NCBI GenBank assembly: GCA_020848375.1
Contig: JADLAF010000214.1
Location: forward strand, 1 to 52,655
Origin: Ignavibacteriaceae bacterium
GTDB lineage: Bacteria; Bacteroidota; Ignavibacteria; Ignavibacteriales; Ignavibacteriaceae
Direction of reading: 5' to 3'
Length of the DNA stretch: 52,655 nt
Shown: piece after piece, positions 25,881 to 34,927 of the stretch
Position numbering within the stretch: position 1 is the first letter of the stretch
Layout of the letters: each line of letters begins with the position of its first letter
Notes under the pieces: model-generated
Told to the model about the DNA's origin: nothing
Seen by the model: only the letters and a program-made list of their open reading frames with translations
The model's database searches: none
Translations under genes and position numbers: made by a program

Positions 25881-27218
25881 CTAAGCTCTTCTGCCCTTTA
25901 ATCTTCCGGATTTCATAAATCCGTCATAGTGGCGAATCTTAAGCTGCGACTCAATTTGCTGAAGTGTATCAAGTGCTACACCAACAAGAATCAGAAGACT
26001 TGTGCCTCCGAAAAACTGTGCGAACTTACCTGATACCCCGAATGCACCAACAAATGCCGGAAGTATTGCAATAATCGCCAGGAAAAATGAGCCGGGCAGT
26101 GTGATTTTTGTTAAAATATTATCTATAAAATCAGAAGTCTGTTTACCAGGTCTTAATCCGGGAACAAATCCGCCCTGTTTCTTCATATTATCAGCTACAT
26201 CCTTCGGATTGAAAGCAATAGCCGTATAGAAGTATGTAAAGAATACGATCAGAATTGCATAAAGAAGTGAGTACACGGCTGAATCGTAATTAAAATATAC
26301 TGCGGTTGACTGAAGAAATTCACTGTCAGGGAAAAATGAAAGTACCGTACTCGGTATAAACATGATTGACTGAGCAAAGATGATCGGCATTACACCTGCT
26401 GTATTTACACGAAGCGGTATATAGTTTGTTACACCGCCGAAAACTTTTCTTCCGACAACTCTTTTAGCATACTGAACCGGTATTCTTCTTGTACCCTGCG
26501 TAACAAGTATAACACCCATTATTACGGCAACCATGAAGACCAGAAGGATAATTTCGACTATTACGTTTCTTTGTCCTGAGGAAAGTAATTGAATTTCATC
26601 AAGCACTGCATACGGGAAGCGGTCAATAATACCGATGAAGATAATCAGCGATATACCATTTCCGATACCTTTTTCAGTTATCTGCTCACCCATCCACATC
26701 ATAAAAACCGTACCTGAGGTAAGAATAATGATTGTAGAGAGTGTCCAGAAAAAGCCCTGAATTTCAGCAGGGATAATACCAAGTCCGCTGACTTCCATAT
26801 TGTTCAGGCGGATAGTTACACCCCAGGCCTGCATTGCCGATATAAGAACCGTACCCTGTCTGGTTAACTGAGTAATTTTCTTTCGGCCTTCTTCACCCTC
26901 CTGCTGGAGTTTTTGAAAGTAAGGAACAACCGCACCCATAAGCTGAATAATAATGGATGCGCTGATGTACGGCATAATACCGAGTGCAAAAATTGCAGCA
27001 TTCGAGAATGCACCACCTACGAAAAGATCATACAGACCAAACAGATTGTTTGTATCTGCATTATCCATCGCCTGCTTCAGCAAACCGGAATCAACACCCG
27101 GCAGTGTGATATGAGCACCAATTCTCACAACAAGCAGCAGTGCCAGGGTATAAAGTACCCTTTGGCGCAGCTCATGCACTTTGAATATATTTCTGAAAGC
27201 TTCGGTTAATTTCGACAT
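25881..27218 (-). CDS. secY: Protein translocase subunit SecY
   Basis: This 445-aa protein has about ten membrane helices and forms the export channel. Typical segments are LALLLVVRIGAHITLPGVDS, GIMPYISASIIIQLM, QITEKGIGNGISLIIF and GFVPGLRPGKQT. The frame stays open to 27272, but the first 18 codons overlap rplO. The ATG at 27218 (MSKLTEAFRNIFKVHELRQR) fits the family and lies 13 bp after the rplO stop. Confidence 0.96.
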   Translation of the reverse strand: MSKLTEAFRNIFKVHELRQRVLYTLALLLVVRIGAHITLPGVDSGLLKQAMDNADTNNLFGLYDLFVGGAFSNAAIFALGIMPYISASIIIQLMGAVVPYFQKLQQEGEEGRKKITQLTRQGTVLISAMQAWGVTIRLNNMEVSGLGIIPAEIQGFFWTLSTIIILTSGTVFMMWMGEQITEKGIGNGISLIIFIGIIDRFPYAVLDEIQLLSSGQRNVIVEIILLVFMVAVIMGVILVTQGTRRIPVQYAKRVVGRKVFGGVTNYIPLRVNTAGVMPIIFAQSIMFIPSTVLSFFPDSEFLQSTAVYFNYDSAVYSLLYAILIVFFTYFYTAIAFNPKDVADNMKKQGGFVPGLRPGKQTSDFIDNILTKITLPGSFFLAIIAILPAFVGAFGVSGKFAQFFGGTSLLILVGVALDTLQQIESQLKIRHYDGFMKSGRLKGRRA

Positions 27219-27231
27219 GTAATTCCGTTCG

Positions 27232-27696
27232 TTAAGTCGTAACCACGTTTGTAGTGCCGCCTGCAGCTTCAATCTTTTCTTTTGCGGATTTGCTGAAAGC
27301 TGCTGCTTCTACATTGATTTTACTTTTTAATGCACCGTTGCCTAAAATCTTATAAGGTTTTACACCCGAAGAAATCAGTCCGTTCTTGTAAAAAACTTTT
27401 GCGTCAAACAGTTCAACTGAAGAACCGAGTTTCTCAGCAAGCGCTTGAAGCTGATCAACGTTGATAACCTGGAAGTGAATTTTAAAAGGACTGGTAAAGC
27501 CGTATTTAGGAACTCTTCTCTGCAGCGGCATCTGACCGCCTTCAAACCAAGCACGCTGCTTGGCGCCTGAACGTGAAAGCTGTCCATTCATACCGCGGGT
27601 TGACTGCCCACCATGTCCTGAACCTTCACCGCGACCAACACGTTTTTTATTTTTGGTTGAACCCTTAGCAGGGGTTAAATTACTTAATCTGTCCAT
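27232..27696 (-). CDS. rplO: 50S ribosomal protein L15
   Basis: This 154-aa protein has the glycine/arginine-rich N-terminus (KKRVGRGEGSGHGGQSTRG) and the core NVDQLQALAEKLGSSVELFD. The ATG is preceded by TAGGATATATACA, whose TAG is the rpmD stop codon; the same 13-mer precedes rpsE and rplX. Confidence 0.96.
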   Translation of the reverse strand: MDRLSNLTPAKGSTKNKKRVGRGEGSGHGGQSTRGMNGQLSRSGAKQRAWFEGGQMPLQRRVPKYGFTSPFKIHFQVINVDQLQALAEKLGSSVELFDAKVFYKNGLISSGVKPYKILGNGALKSKINVEAAAFSKSAKEKIEAAGGTTNVVTT

Positions 27697-27706
27697 TGTA
27701 TATATC

Positions 27707-27898
27707 CTAGTCCTTCACTTCTTCAACTTTAACCATGTGAGACACTTTATTTATCATGCCTCTGATCTGAGGTGTATCGTTGACAATTTTAGAATAATTA
27801 GGTCTTCCTAATCCGAGGGCCTTGATCGTTCTTTTCTGATCAACCGGATAGTCGATCATGCTTTTGATCTGAGTTACTTTTAATTTCATTCTGAGCAC
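27707..27898 (-). CDS. rpmD: 50S ribosomal protein L30
   Basis: The 63-aa protein MKLKVTQIKSMIDYPVDQKR...ALGLGRPNYSKIVNDTPQIR is a complete short bacterial L30. It lies 5 bp after rpsE. Confidence 0.95.
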   Translation of the reverse strand: MLRMKLKVTQIKSMIDYPVDQKRTIKALGLGRPNYSKIVNDTPQIRGMINKVSHMVKVEEVKD

Positions 27899-27903
27899 CT
27901 ATA

Positions 27904-28419
27904 TCAGGGTTTAAATAAGTCGTTAATAGTTAAACCTCTTTTTGAAGCCATAGCTTTTGCTGTAATCAGACTCTCCAGTCCGTTCAGAGCCGCTTTAACC
28001 TGGTTATGAGGATTGCTTGAGCCAAGAGATTTGGTCAATACATCTTTTACACCTGCTGCTTCGAGCACTGCTCTCACACCGCCGCCGGCTATAAGACCCG
28101 TACCGGGGGAAGCCGGTTTCAGAAGCACTTTACCCGCGCCAAACTTACCAATGATGGTATGTGCAATTGTGTTTTTATGAATTTGAACGCGCACAAGGTT
28201 TTTCTTTGCGTCGTCAATCCCCTTTTGAATTGCATCGGTAACTTCATTGGCCTTACCCAGACCAACTCCTACCAGACCACTTTCATTGCCAACTACAACA
28301 ATTGCATTAAAGCTGAATCTGCGTCCGCCTTTGACAACTTTTGCTACACGGTTGATATGAACTACTTTTTCTTTGAGTCCTTCAACTTCATTTGACCGTA
28401 TATTTAAGGTTTTCTTCAA
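27904..28419 (-). CDS. rpsE: 30S ribosomal protein S5 (TTG start)
   Basis: This 171-aa protein ([40 protein letters not shown]) belongs to the accuracy centre of the small subunit. The frame stays open to 28491, but that reads into a tRNA-Gln gene and cannot be coding. I choose the TTG at 28419, directly preceded by TAGGATATATACA, identical to the leaders of rplO and rplX. Confidence 0.94.
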   Translation of the reverse strand: MKKTLNIRSNEVEGLKEKVVHINRVAKVVKGGRRFSFNAIVVVGNESGLVGVGLGKANEVTDAIQKGIDDAKKNLVRVQIHKNTIAHTIIGKFGAGKVLLKPASPGTGLIAGGGVRAVLEAAGVKDVLTKSLGSSNPHNQVKAALNGLESLITAKAMASKRGLTINDLFKP

Positions 28420-28462
28420 TGTATATATCCTAATGCTTAAAAAATTTTCTGTAATTTTCTGG

Positions 28463-28533
28463 CTGCCGAGGGAGGATTCGAACCTCCGCATACGGCTCCA
28501 AAGGCCGCTGTCCTACCGTTAGACGACTCGGCA
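28463..28533 (-). tRNA. tRNA-Gln (anticodon UUG)
   Basis: The 71-nt minus-strand sequence folds as a tRNA: acceptor TGCCGAG/CTCGGCA, anticodon stem GCGGC/GCCGT around loop CTTTGGA, and T arm GGAGGTTCGAATCCTCC. The discriminator is G and CCA is not encoded. It lies 4 bp after the rplR stop and 43 bp before the rpsE start, an unusual place for a tRNA gene. Confidence 0.95.
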
Positions 28534-28537
28534 ATGG

Positions 28538-28888
28538 TTAAAATTGTAAACCATTTTCGCGAGCACCGTCGGCAACAGCTTTTACACGGCCGTGATAACG
28601 GTATCCGTTCCGGTCAAACACTACAGCAGTGATGTTGGCTGCTTTTGCTTTTTCAGCAAGAAGACCGCCAATCATTTTGCTAAGTGCAATCTTTCCTTTT
28701 GCATTCTTTACATCTTCCTGTACGCTTTTTTCGAGACTGCTTGCAGTGACAAGAGTTTTGCCTGCAACGTCGTCAATCAATTGTGCATAGATGTGGCTGA
28801 GACTTCTGTAAACCGTCAGTCTCGGTCTCTCAGGTGTACCTGAGATTTTTTTTCTGATTTTTGTTTTTGATCTTAATCTTGTACTCAT
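28538..28888 (-). CDS. rplR: 50S ribosomal protein L18
   Basis: The 116-aa protein has [38 protein letters not shown] and [20 protein letters not shown], matching L18, which carries 5S rRNA into the large subunit. It follows rplF by 15 bp and is followed by tRNA-Gln. Confidence 0.97.
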   Translation of the reverse strand: MSTRLRSKTKIRKKISGTPERPRLTVYRSLSHIYAQLIDDVAGKTLVTASSLEKSVQEDVKNAKGKIALSKMIGGLLAEKAKAANITAVVFDRNGYRYHGRVKAVADGARENGLQF

Positions 28889-28903
28889 AACGTCCGCCTT
28901 TGC

Positions 28904-29443
28904 TTACTTACCTGCTGTTTTACCGGCTTTTCTTCTGATCTGTTCGTCAGAATACTTAATGCCTTTGCCTTTATATGGTTCCGGCTCTCTGAATGATCTG
29001 ATCTTTGCTGCTACCTGTCCGACCAATTGTTTATCAATTCCTGATATTACAATCTGAGTCGGGGTAGTAACTGCCAAAGTCACACCAGCCGGCGGAATAA
29101 AATAAATTGGGTGAGAGTAACCGATATTGATCAGAAGATTAGTCCCTTTCAATTCAGCTCTGTAACCAACACCAACGATATCAAGGGTTTTTGAGAATCC
29201 GTTAGTAACACCCTGAATCATGTTAGCAGTCAATGCCCTCACTAAACCATGAAGAGAACGGTTCTCTTTCTGATCATTTGAACGGCTAAAGGACATTTCA
29301 TTGCCATCGAGCTTATAATCAATTGTTTTAGGTAATTCCGCTGAAAGTTCACCTTTGGGACCCTTAACGGTTATCACACCGTCTGTCACTTTTACGTTTA
29401 CTTTTTCCGGAATAACAACCGGTTTTTTTCCGATTCTTGACAC
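28904..29443 (-). CDS. rplF: 50S ribosomal protein L6
   Basis: This 179-aa protein begins MSRIGKKPVVIPEKVNVKVT and ends with REPEPYKGKGIKYSDEQIRR. It has the two-repeat L6 layout and is located near the factor-binding site. It lies 14 bp after rpsH. Confidence 0.97.
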   Translation of the reverse strand: MSRIGKKPVVIPEKVNVKVTDGVITVKGPKGELSAELPKTIDYKLDGNEMSFSRSNDQKENRSLHGLVRALTANMIQGVTNGFSKTLDIVGVGYRAELKGTNLLINIGYSHPIYFIPPAGVTLAVTTPTQIVISGIDKQLVGQVAAKIRSFREPEPYKGKGIKYSDEQIRRKAGKTAGK

Positions 29444-29457
29444 GATATTCTCCTAGC

Positions 29458-29853
29458 TTACCAAATGTGACAGAGAATTTCACCGCCAACAGAGTCTCTG
29501 CGAGCCTGTTTGTCGGTAAGTATTCCCTTTGATGTTGAAATAATTGCTATACCGTATCCGTTAAGAACTCTTGGGAGTTCATCAGCAGGAGCATATTTTC
29601 TGAGCCCCGGAGTGCTGATTCTTTCGAGTCCGCTGATTGCGGGTGCTCCGTTGGTATATTTTAACTGGACACGAAGATTTGACTTACCATCCTGTGTAAC
29701 TTCTGTGAAGTCGGTAATAAAACTCTGTTCCTTCAGAATGTTCAGGATTTCTTTCTTGATCTTAGAATACGGAACATCAAGCCGTCTTTTATTTGCTTTA
29801 ACCGCGTTACGTATTCTGGTTAAGAGATCTGCAATAGGATCTGTTACTGGCAT
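29458..29853 (-). CDS. rpsH: 30S ribosomal protein S8
   Basis: The 131-aa protein begins [20 protein letters not shown] and ends [11 protein letters not shown], matching S8. S8 binds the central domain of 16S rRNA and in E. coli represses the spc operon by binding the rplE leader; I did not identify that site here. Confidence 0.97.
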   Translation of the reverse strand: MPVTDPIADLLTRIRNAVKANKRRLDVPYSKIKKEILNILKEQSFITDFTEVTQDGKSNLRVQLKYTNGAPAISGLERISTPGLRKYAPADELPRVLNGYGIAIISTSKGILTDKQARRDSVGGEILCHIW

Positions 29854-29868
29854 ATACTCATTTCCTCC

Positions 29869-30138
29869 TTACCAACTTGCCTTTTGAACTCCGGGGAGCA
29901 GCCCCTGAAGTGCTTTTTCACGAAGAACAAGACGAGAGATGCCAAACTTTCTGTAGTATGCACGAGCTCTTCCTGTTAACGCACATCTGTTGTGCTGACG
30001 GATTTTAGAGGAGTTTCTCGGAAGCGATTGCAATGCATCCCAATCACCCTTTGCCTTGAGTTCCTTGCGGAGTGCCTCAAATTTTTCGTGAAGTTTTTTT
30101 CTTTTTTCTTCTCTTGCAAAAAGACTTTTCCGTGCCAT
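29869..30138 (-). CDS. rpsN: 30S ribosomal protein S14 (zinc-free form)
   Basis: This 89-aa protein (KFEALRKELKAKGDWDALQS, RCALTGRARAYYRKFGISR) is the long C-minus form: it has a single Cys and no zinc ribbon. This contrasts with S4, L33 and L36 here, which keep their cysteines. Confidence 0.97.
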   Translation of the reverse strand: MARKSLFAREEKRKKLHEKFEALRKELKAKGDWDALQSLPRNSSKIRQHNRCALTGRARAYYRKFGISRLVLREKALQGLLPGVQKASW

Positions 30139-30147
30139 TAAAATCCT

Positions 30148-30798
30148 TTAATTTATTTCTTTCTTCCTGAAGGGGAAGCCGAATGAGGTGAATAATTCGA
30201 AAGCATCTGTATCAGACTTTGCACTGGTGACAAAGGTGATATCCATACCTTTAATTTTATTAACCTTATCAACGTTAATTTCAGGGAAAATAATCTGTTC
30301 TTTGATACCCAGGGTATAGTTTCCTCTTCCGTCAAAAGATTTGTCTGGAAGTCCCTTAAAGTCTCTTACACGCGGTAAGGCGATGTTGAGCAGTCTGTCC
30401 AGGAATTCAAACATTTTATCTTTGCGCAGAGTAACCATCGCACCGATCGGCATATTCTCTCTCAGTTTAAAGTTTGAGATTGCCTTTTTTGATTTTCTGA
30501 TGCTTGGTTTCTGACCTGCAATTGCTTCAAGTTCTTTTACTGCCTCTTCAATAATTTTCGGATCAGAAACAGCATCACCAAGACCCATATTAATTACAAT
30601 TTTTTTGAGAACGGGAACCTGCATGATGCTCTTGTACCCGAGTTTTTTGTACAAGGCCGGTCTGATCTGTTCATTATATACTCCGTGTAAACGGATTGGA
30701 ATTTTTACAAATGACTCAGCAGACTGCACAGGTTCTTCGCCAGAGCTCTTCTCTTCCTTCTTGCTCTTACTAACTTTGCGAACTTCTTTATTTGCCAT
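30148..30798 (-). CDS. rplE: 50S ribosomal protein L5 with N-terminal extension
   Basis: The L5 core ([60 protein letters not shown]) begins near residue 37. It is preceded by a charged segment [20 protein letters not shown] and more, making the protein 216 aa against about 180 usually. L5 contacts 5S rRNA and P-site tRNA. The ATG is the only one consistent with the upstream gene, but a later non-ATG start cannot be excluded. Confidence 0.94.
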   Translation of the reverse strand: MANKEVRKVSKSKKEEKSSGEEPVQSAESFVKIPIRLHGVYNEQIRPALYKKLGYKSIMQVPVLKKIVINMGLGDAVSDPKIIEEAVKELEAIAGQKPSIRKSKKAISNFKLRENMPIGAMVTLRKDKMFEFLDRLLNIALPRVRDFKGLPDKSFDGRGNYTLGIKEQIIFPEINVDKVNKIKGMDITFVTSAKSDTDAFELFTSFGFPFRKKEIN

Positions 30799-30821
30799 GA
30801 CTGAAGTAACCTATCTGATTT

Positions 30822-31148
30822 TTACTTTAACATTTCGCCGGATTTCTTGCTGATCCGGACAAATTTTCTTTTCTTGTTGTCATCTCCAAGAATTTCCTGT
30901 GAACCAATTCTTGATGGTTCGCCGGATTTCGGATCAAGGATCATGACGTTCGATACATTAACCGGGAGTTCCTTTTCGAGGATACCGCCCTGCTGATTTC
31001 TCTGTGAAGGTTTAGTATGTCTTTTTCTCAGGTTAACACCCTCGATAATCACTCTTCCCTTTTCAGGAAACACTTTTAATACTTTTCCGGTCTTGCCACG
31101 GTCGTTGCCTGCAATTACACGGACGTTATCATTTTTTTTAAGTTTCAT
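30822..31148 (-). CDS. rplX: 50S ribosomal protein L24
   Basis: The 108-aa KOW-domain protein ([40 protein letters not shown]) initiates large-subunit assembly. Its start is preceded by TAGGATATATACAGTA, in which TAG is the rplN stop. Confidence 0.96.
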   Translation of the reverse strand: MKLKKNDNVRVIAGNDRGKTGKVLKVFPEKGRVIIEGVNLRKRHTKPSQRNQQGGILEKELPVNVSNVMILDPKSGEPSRIGSQEILGDDNKKRKFVRISKKSGEMLK

Positions 31149-31161
31149 TACTGTATATATC

Positions 31162-31530
31162 CTATAAAACTTCTGGTGCTAATGAAACAATCTTCATGAA
31201 TTGTCTCTCGCGGAGTTCTCTTGCAACCGGTCCAAAAATACGTGTGCCTTTCGGATCGTTCTGATTGTTAATCAGGACAGCGGCATTTTCATCAAATCGT
31301 ATATAAGAACCGTCTTTTCTTCTGACTTCTTTTTTGGTTCTTACAATTACTGCCCGGCTTACTTCGCCTTTTTTTACTGCGCCGTTCGGAAGAGCTGCCT
31401 TCACTGCAACAACTATGATATCGCCGAGACTTGCATACTGTCTTCCGCTTCCGCCGAGGACTCTGATGCAGCGTACTCTTTTAGCTCCGGAGTTGTCCGC
31501 GACAATTAAATTGGTTTCTTCTTGAATCAT
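31162..31530 (-). CDS. rplN: 50S ribosomal protein L14
   Basis: The 122-aa protein ([60 protein letters not shown]) is full length and highly conserved. It lies at the subunit interface. It follows rpsQ by 14 bp. Confidence 0.98.
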   Translation of the reverse strand: MIQEETNLIVADNSGAKRVRCIRVLGGSGRQYASLGDIIVVAVKAALPNGAVKKGEVSRAVIVRTKKEVRRKDGSYIRFDENAAVLINNQNDPKGTRIFGPVARELRERQFMKIVSLAPEVL

Positions 31531-31544
31531 CTTACTCCTCCTTC

Positions 31545-31805
31545 CTACTTCGCTTTCTCAACTATGCTGACCAGGCGCCATCTCTTATTCTTACTCAGTG
31601 GCCTGATTTCAGCGATCTTTACTGTATCGCCGATGCTGCATTCGCTCTTTTCGTCGTGAGCCATGAACTTCGTGGTCTTCTTAAAATATTTTTTATAGAT
31701 CGGGTGCGCAACCTGACGCTCAATAGCGACAGTGATGGTTTTCTCCATTTTGTTGCTTACGACAACACCGATTCTGGTTTTGCGTAATGCTCTTGTATTA
31801 TCCAT
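31545..31805 (-). CDS. rpsQ: 30S ribosomal protein S17
   Basis: The 86-aa OB-fold protein ([40 protein letters not shown]) is typical S17. It overlaps the end of rpmC by 8 bp. Confidence 0.96.
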   Translation of the reverse strand: MDNTRALRKTRIGVVVSNKMEKTITVAIERQVAHPIYKKYFKKTTKFMAHDEKSECSIGDTVKIAEIRPLSKNKRWRLVSIVEKAK

Positions 31806-32007
31806 TACTCTTGGCCTCTTTCGAATTCCGTATTTTTAATTCAGTCATCAGCTTGGCGATTGTCCTTTTGGCATCACCGAGTTTTGCAGTATTGGTCAAC
31901 TGTTTCAGAGCATGAGTGAACCGTAAATCTACAAGATTATTTTGCTCGTCCTGTAATCTTCTTGCCAGTTCTTCTGTTGTAAGCTGTCTAATTTCTGATA
32001 TCTTCAT
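31798..32007 (-). CDS. rpmC: 50S ribosomal protein L29
   Basis: The 69-aa helical-hairpin protein ([39 protein letters not shown]) sits at the tunnel exit, where trigger factor and SRP dock in known ribosomes. It lies 2 bp after rplP. Confidence 0.95.
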   Translation of the reverse strand: MKISEIRQLTTEELARRLQDEQNNLVDLRFTHALKQLTNTAKLGDAKRTIAKLMTELKIRNSKEAKSNG

Positions 32008-32009
32008 AA

Positions 32010-32441
32010 CTATGCTTTGGTTTGATTGACTAAGTCTCTTCTGGAAACTATTTTCGTTTTAATTGGAAGCTTATGACCGCAGTTCTTTAAAGCTTCAGCG
32101 GCTATTTCAGCAGAAACACCGCCTACTTCAAACATGATTCGACCGGGTTTTACAACAGCAACCCAGAATTCAGGAGCTCCTTTACCCTTACCCATACGTG
32201 TTTCAAGCGGCTTTTTTGAAACCGGCTTATCCGGGAAAATTCTTATCCAGATCTGACCGTCTCTTTTCATTGCACGCGCAAGTGATACGCGGCAAGCTTC
32301 AATCTGACGGCTGGTAATCCAAGCTGGTTCAAGGGCCTTCAGACCGTAATCGCCGAAATCAACATTTGAACCTCTGAAAGCTTTTCCGGTTCTGCGACCG
32401 CGGTGTGCTTTACGATATTTAACTCTTTTTGGTAATAACAT
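32010..32441 (-). CDS. rplP: 50S ribosomal protein L16
   Basis: The 143-aa protein ([60 protein letters not shown]) is full-length L16, which organises the A-site region of 23S rRNA. Confidence 0.98.
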   Translation of the reverse strand: MLLPKRVKYRKAHRGRRTGKAFRGSNVDFGDYGLKALEPAWITSRQIEACRVSLARAMKRDGQIWIRIFPDKPVSKKPLETRMGKGKGAPEFWVAVVKPGRIMFEVGGVSAEIAAEALKNCGHKLPIKTKIVSRRDLVNQTKA

Positions 32442-32456
32442 TTAAATCTCCGTAGA

Positions 32457-33098
32457 TTAATCTGATGCTTTTTTACCGAGAATTTCTCCGCGGCAAATCC
32501 AAACCTTAATTCCGATTGAACCGTAAACGGTTTCAGCTCTGCCGTAAGCAAAGTCAATGTCGGAGCGCAGTGTATGAAGAGGAACTCTTCCTTCTTTATA
32601 CTGGTCAGTACGTGCAATTTCCGCACCGCCTAATCTGCCTGAGCACATAACTTTGATACCATCGGCTCCGCCGCGCATTGCAGCGCTGATTGCCTGCTTC
32701 ATCGCTCTTCTGTAGGAAACTCTTTTTTCCAACTGCTGAGCTATGTTATCAGCAACGAGGATTGCATCTTGTTCAGGTTTCTTGTTTTCAGTAATCTGAA
32801 TTTTTACATCTTTGTCAGTAAGTGACCTAAGTTCTTTTTCAATCTTGTTAATTTCTTCTCCTCCGCGTCCGATTACAACACCAGGGCGCGAGGTATGAAT
32901 ATTAATAACGATATTTTTTGAAGTTCTCTCAATAAGAATTCGGGAAATACCTGCCTTCTCAAGTCTGCTTTTAATGTAGCTGCGAATTCTGTCGTCTTCC
33001 TGCAGTTTACCAGTATAAGCTTTCTTTTCGAACCAGTTTGATTCCCAACCTCTGTTTATACCTACTCTGAATCCAATCGGGTGTGTTTTCTGTCCCAC
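32457..33098 (-). CDS. rpsC: 30S ribosomal protein S3 (GTG start)
   Basis: This 213-aa protein has the KH domain (GVVIGRGGEEINKIEKELRS) and the C-terminal domain (RAMKQAISAAMRGGADGIKV, DIDFAYGRAETVYGSIGIKV). The start is GTG, with AAGGAG 8 bp upstream. S3 lines the mRNA entry channel. Confidence 0.97.
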   Translation of the reverse strand: MGQKTHPIGFRVGINRGWESNWFEKKAYTGKLQEDDRIRSYIKSRLEKAGISRILIERTSKNIVINIHTSRPGVVIGRGGEEINKIEKELRSLTDKDVKIQITENKKPEQDAILVADNIAQQLEKRVSYRRAMKQAISAAMRGGADGIKVMCSGRLGGAEIARTDQYKEGRVPLHTLRSDIDFAYGRAETVYGSIGIKVWICRGEILGKKASD

Positions 33099-33111
33099 GT
33101 ATTTATGCTCC

Positions 33112-33456
33112 TTAAACTTCTTCTACAACGATGGTTAAATGGCAGGATCTTTTACGAATCCTGTATGCTCTGCCCATCGGTGCGGGAGAAATCCTCTTCA
33201 TCGTGGGGCCCTGATCTACGAAAGCTTCCCTGACAACTACATTAGATGTATCTATCCTGGTTGAGCCCTGATCATTATTAAGGAGATTTGCAACAGCAGA
33301 TCTTAAAACTTTTTCTGCGGTTTTAGCTGCGTGTTTGGGCTGAAAGTGTAATACTTCCAGTGCCTTCTCAACATTCATTCCGCGTACCAGATCAACAACC
33401 AGTCTCATCTTTCTTGGCGATGAGGGTATGAATCTGCAAACAGCTTTTGCTTTCAT
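33112..33456 (-). CDS. rplV: 50S ribosomal protein L22
   Basis: The 114-aa protein (FIPSSPRKMRLVVDLVRGMN, GPTMKRISPAPMGRAYRIRK) carries the long beta hairpin that lines the exit tunnel and contributes to macrolide sensitivity. It follows rpsS by 19 bp. Confidence 0.97.
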   Translation of the reverse strand: MKAKAVCRFIPSSPRKMRLVVDLVRGMNVEKALEVLHFQPKHAAKTAEKVLRSAVANLLNNDQGSTRIDTSNVVVREAFVDQGPTMKRISPAPMGRAYRIRKRSCHLTIVVEEV

Positions 33457-33475
33457 TTACTCTGAATCCTCTGAC

Positions 33476-33763
33476 TTATTTTGCTTTTGAAGCTTTCTCG
33501 GCCTTGGTGCCGGGATGAGCTCGGAAAATTCTTGTGGGTGAAAATTCACCTAATTTATGACCAACCATATTTTCTGTTACAAAAACAGGGATCATTTTAT
33601 TACCATTATGAACCGCAATTGTATGACCTACAAAATCCGGATGGATTGTTGAAGAGCGTGACCAGGTTTTAATGATCTTTTTCTGACCAAGCTTGTTCAT
33701 CGCATTGATTTTTGCGAGTAACTTCAAATCAATATATGGACCTTTTTTTACCGACCGTGGCAT
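33476..33763 (-). CDS. rpsS: 30S ribosomal protein S19
   Basis: The 95-aa protein ([58 protein letters not shown]) is typical S19, which binds the 16S head with S13. Confidence 0.97.
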   Translation of the reverse strand: MPRSVKKGPYIDLKLLAKINAMNKLGQKKIIKTWSRSSTIHPDFVGHTIAVHNGNKMIPVFVTENMVGHKLGEFSPTRIFRAHPGTKAEKASKAK

Positions 33764-33774
33764 AGTTTACTCTG

Positions 33775-34599
33775 TTACTTCCTGCGTTTGATAATATACT
33801 TATTCGATTCGTTCTTCGGCTTTCTGGTCTTCAGTCCTTTTGCCTTCTGACCCCATGGAGATACCGGATGTCCGCCGCCTGAAGTTTTACCTTCACCGCC
33901 GCCCATTGGGTGATCTACAGGGTTACGGGCAACACCTCTTGAGAGGGGGCGTCTTCCAAGCCATCTTCTTCTTCCGGCTTTGCCAAGACTGATGTTTTCG
34001 TGCTCTGAATTACCTACTGAACCGTAAGTGGCCATGCAGTCAAGACTGACCATTCTAACTTCACCTGAAGGAAGTTTTATCTGAGCCATATCACCATCTT
34101 TACCGATAAACTGAACCGCACATCCTGCTGATCTTCCGATCTGACCGCCTTTTTTCGGCTTCATTTCAACATTGTGAATAAAGCTTCCAAGAGGCATCTC
34201 TTTAAGCGGAAGAGCGTTTCCAACTTTAATATCTACACCTGATCCGGCAACTACTGTATCCCCGACTTTCAAGCCGGTCGGAGCCAGTATATATCTCTTG
34301 TCGCCGTCTTTATAAAAAAGAAGCGCAATACGAGAGGAACGATTCGGATCATACTCAATTGCTTTAACAAGTGCCGGAACACCGAACTTATCACGCTTGA
34401 AGTCAATAATTCTGTACTGACGTTTATGTCCGCCGCCTCTGTGGCGCGAGGTTATTCTTCCGTGGTTGTTTCTTCCTGCTGATTTGCTCAGAGGAGAAAG
34501 CAGCGACTTCTCAGGTTCGGTCTTAGTGATTTCCTCAAATGTATAATTTGAGCGGAATCTGCTGCCGGGAGTCGTCGGATTTAATTTTTTAATTGGCAT
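33775..34599 (-). CDS. rplB: 50S ribosomal protein L2
   Basis: This 274-aa protein begins [20 protein letters not shown] and holds the conserved loop [20 protein letters not shown], with the histidine important for peptidyl-transferase assembly. It lies 11 bp upstream of rpsS in standard S10 order. Confidence 0.98.
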   Translation of the reverse strand: MPIKKLNPTTPGSRFRSNYTFEEITKTEPEKSLLSPLSKSAGRNNHGRITSRHRGGGHKRQYRIIDFKRDKFGVPALVKAIEYDPNRSSRIALLFYKDGDKRYILAPTGLKVGDTVVAGSGVDIKVGNALPLKEMPLGSFIHNVEMKPKKGGQIGRSAGCAVQFIGKDGDMAQIKLPSGEVRMVSLDCMATYGSVGNSEHENISLGKAGRRRWLGRRPLSRGVARNPVDHPMGGGEGKTSGGGHPVSPWGQKAKGLKTRKPKNESNKYIIKRRK

Positions 34600-34627
34600 G
34601 TACTGCTCCTAATTCCTGCTTCGTCTC

Positions 34628-34927
34628 TTAAACTTGTTCGTAAAGATTAATCGTCTGATCTTTTTTCAGAGTCACGTAGGCCTTCTTATAACGGGCTGTG
34701 CTTCCTGAATATCTTCCGCTCTTGCGGAACTGAGATTTGATCTTGCCCTTGTATTTAATAGTCTTAACAGATTCAACTTCAACGTTGTACTTCTTTTCGA
34801 CTGCTTTGGCAATTTCGATCTTGTTTGCACCGAACTCTACTACGAAACCGTACTTCGGATCCTTTTCGTCGGTGGACATCTTGGTAACTTTTTCAGTATA
34901 TAAAGGTTTTATAAGTATGCGAACCAT
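34628..34927 (-). CDS. rplW: 50S ribosomal protein L23
   Basis: This 99-aa protein (LIKPLYTEKVTKMSTDEKDP, EFGANKIEIAKAVEKKYNVE) is L23, the docking site for trigger factor at the tunnel exit. Its ATG shares one base with the rplD stop (TAATG). Confidence 0.97.
   Translation of the reverse strand: MVRILIKPLYTEKVTKMSTDEKDPKYGFVVEFGANKIEIAKAVEKKYNVEVESVKTIKYKGKIKSQFRKSGRYSGSTARYKKAYVTLKKDQTINLYEQV

Noticed and set aside
28420-28491. Upstream extension of rpsE
   Set aside because: The extra codons read into the tRNA-Gln gene, and S5 homologues begin near the TTG at 28419.
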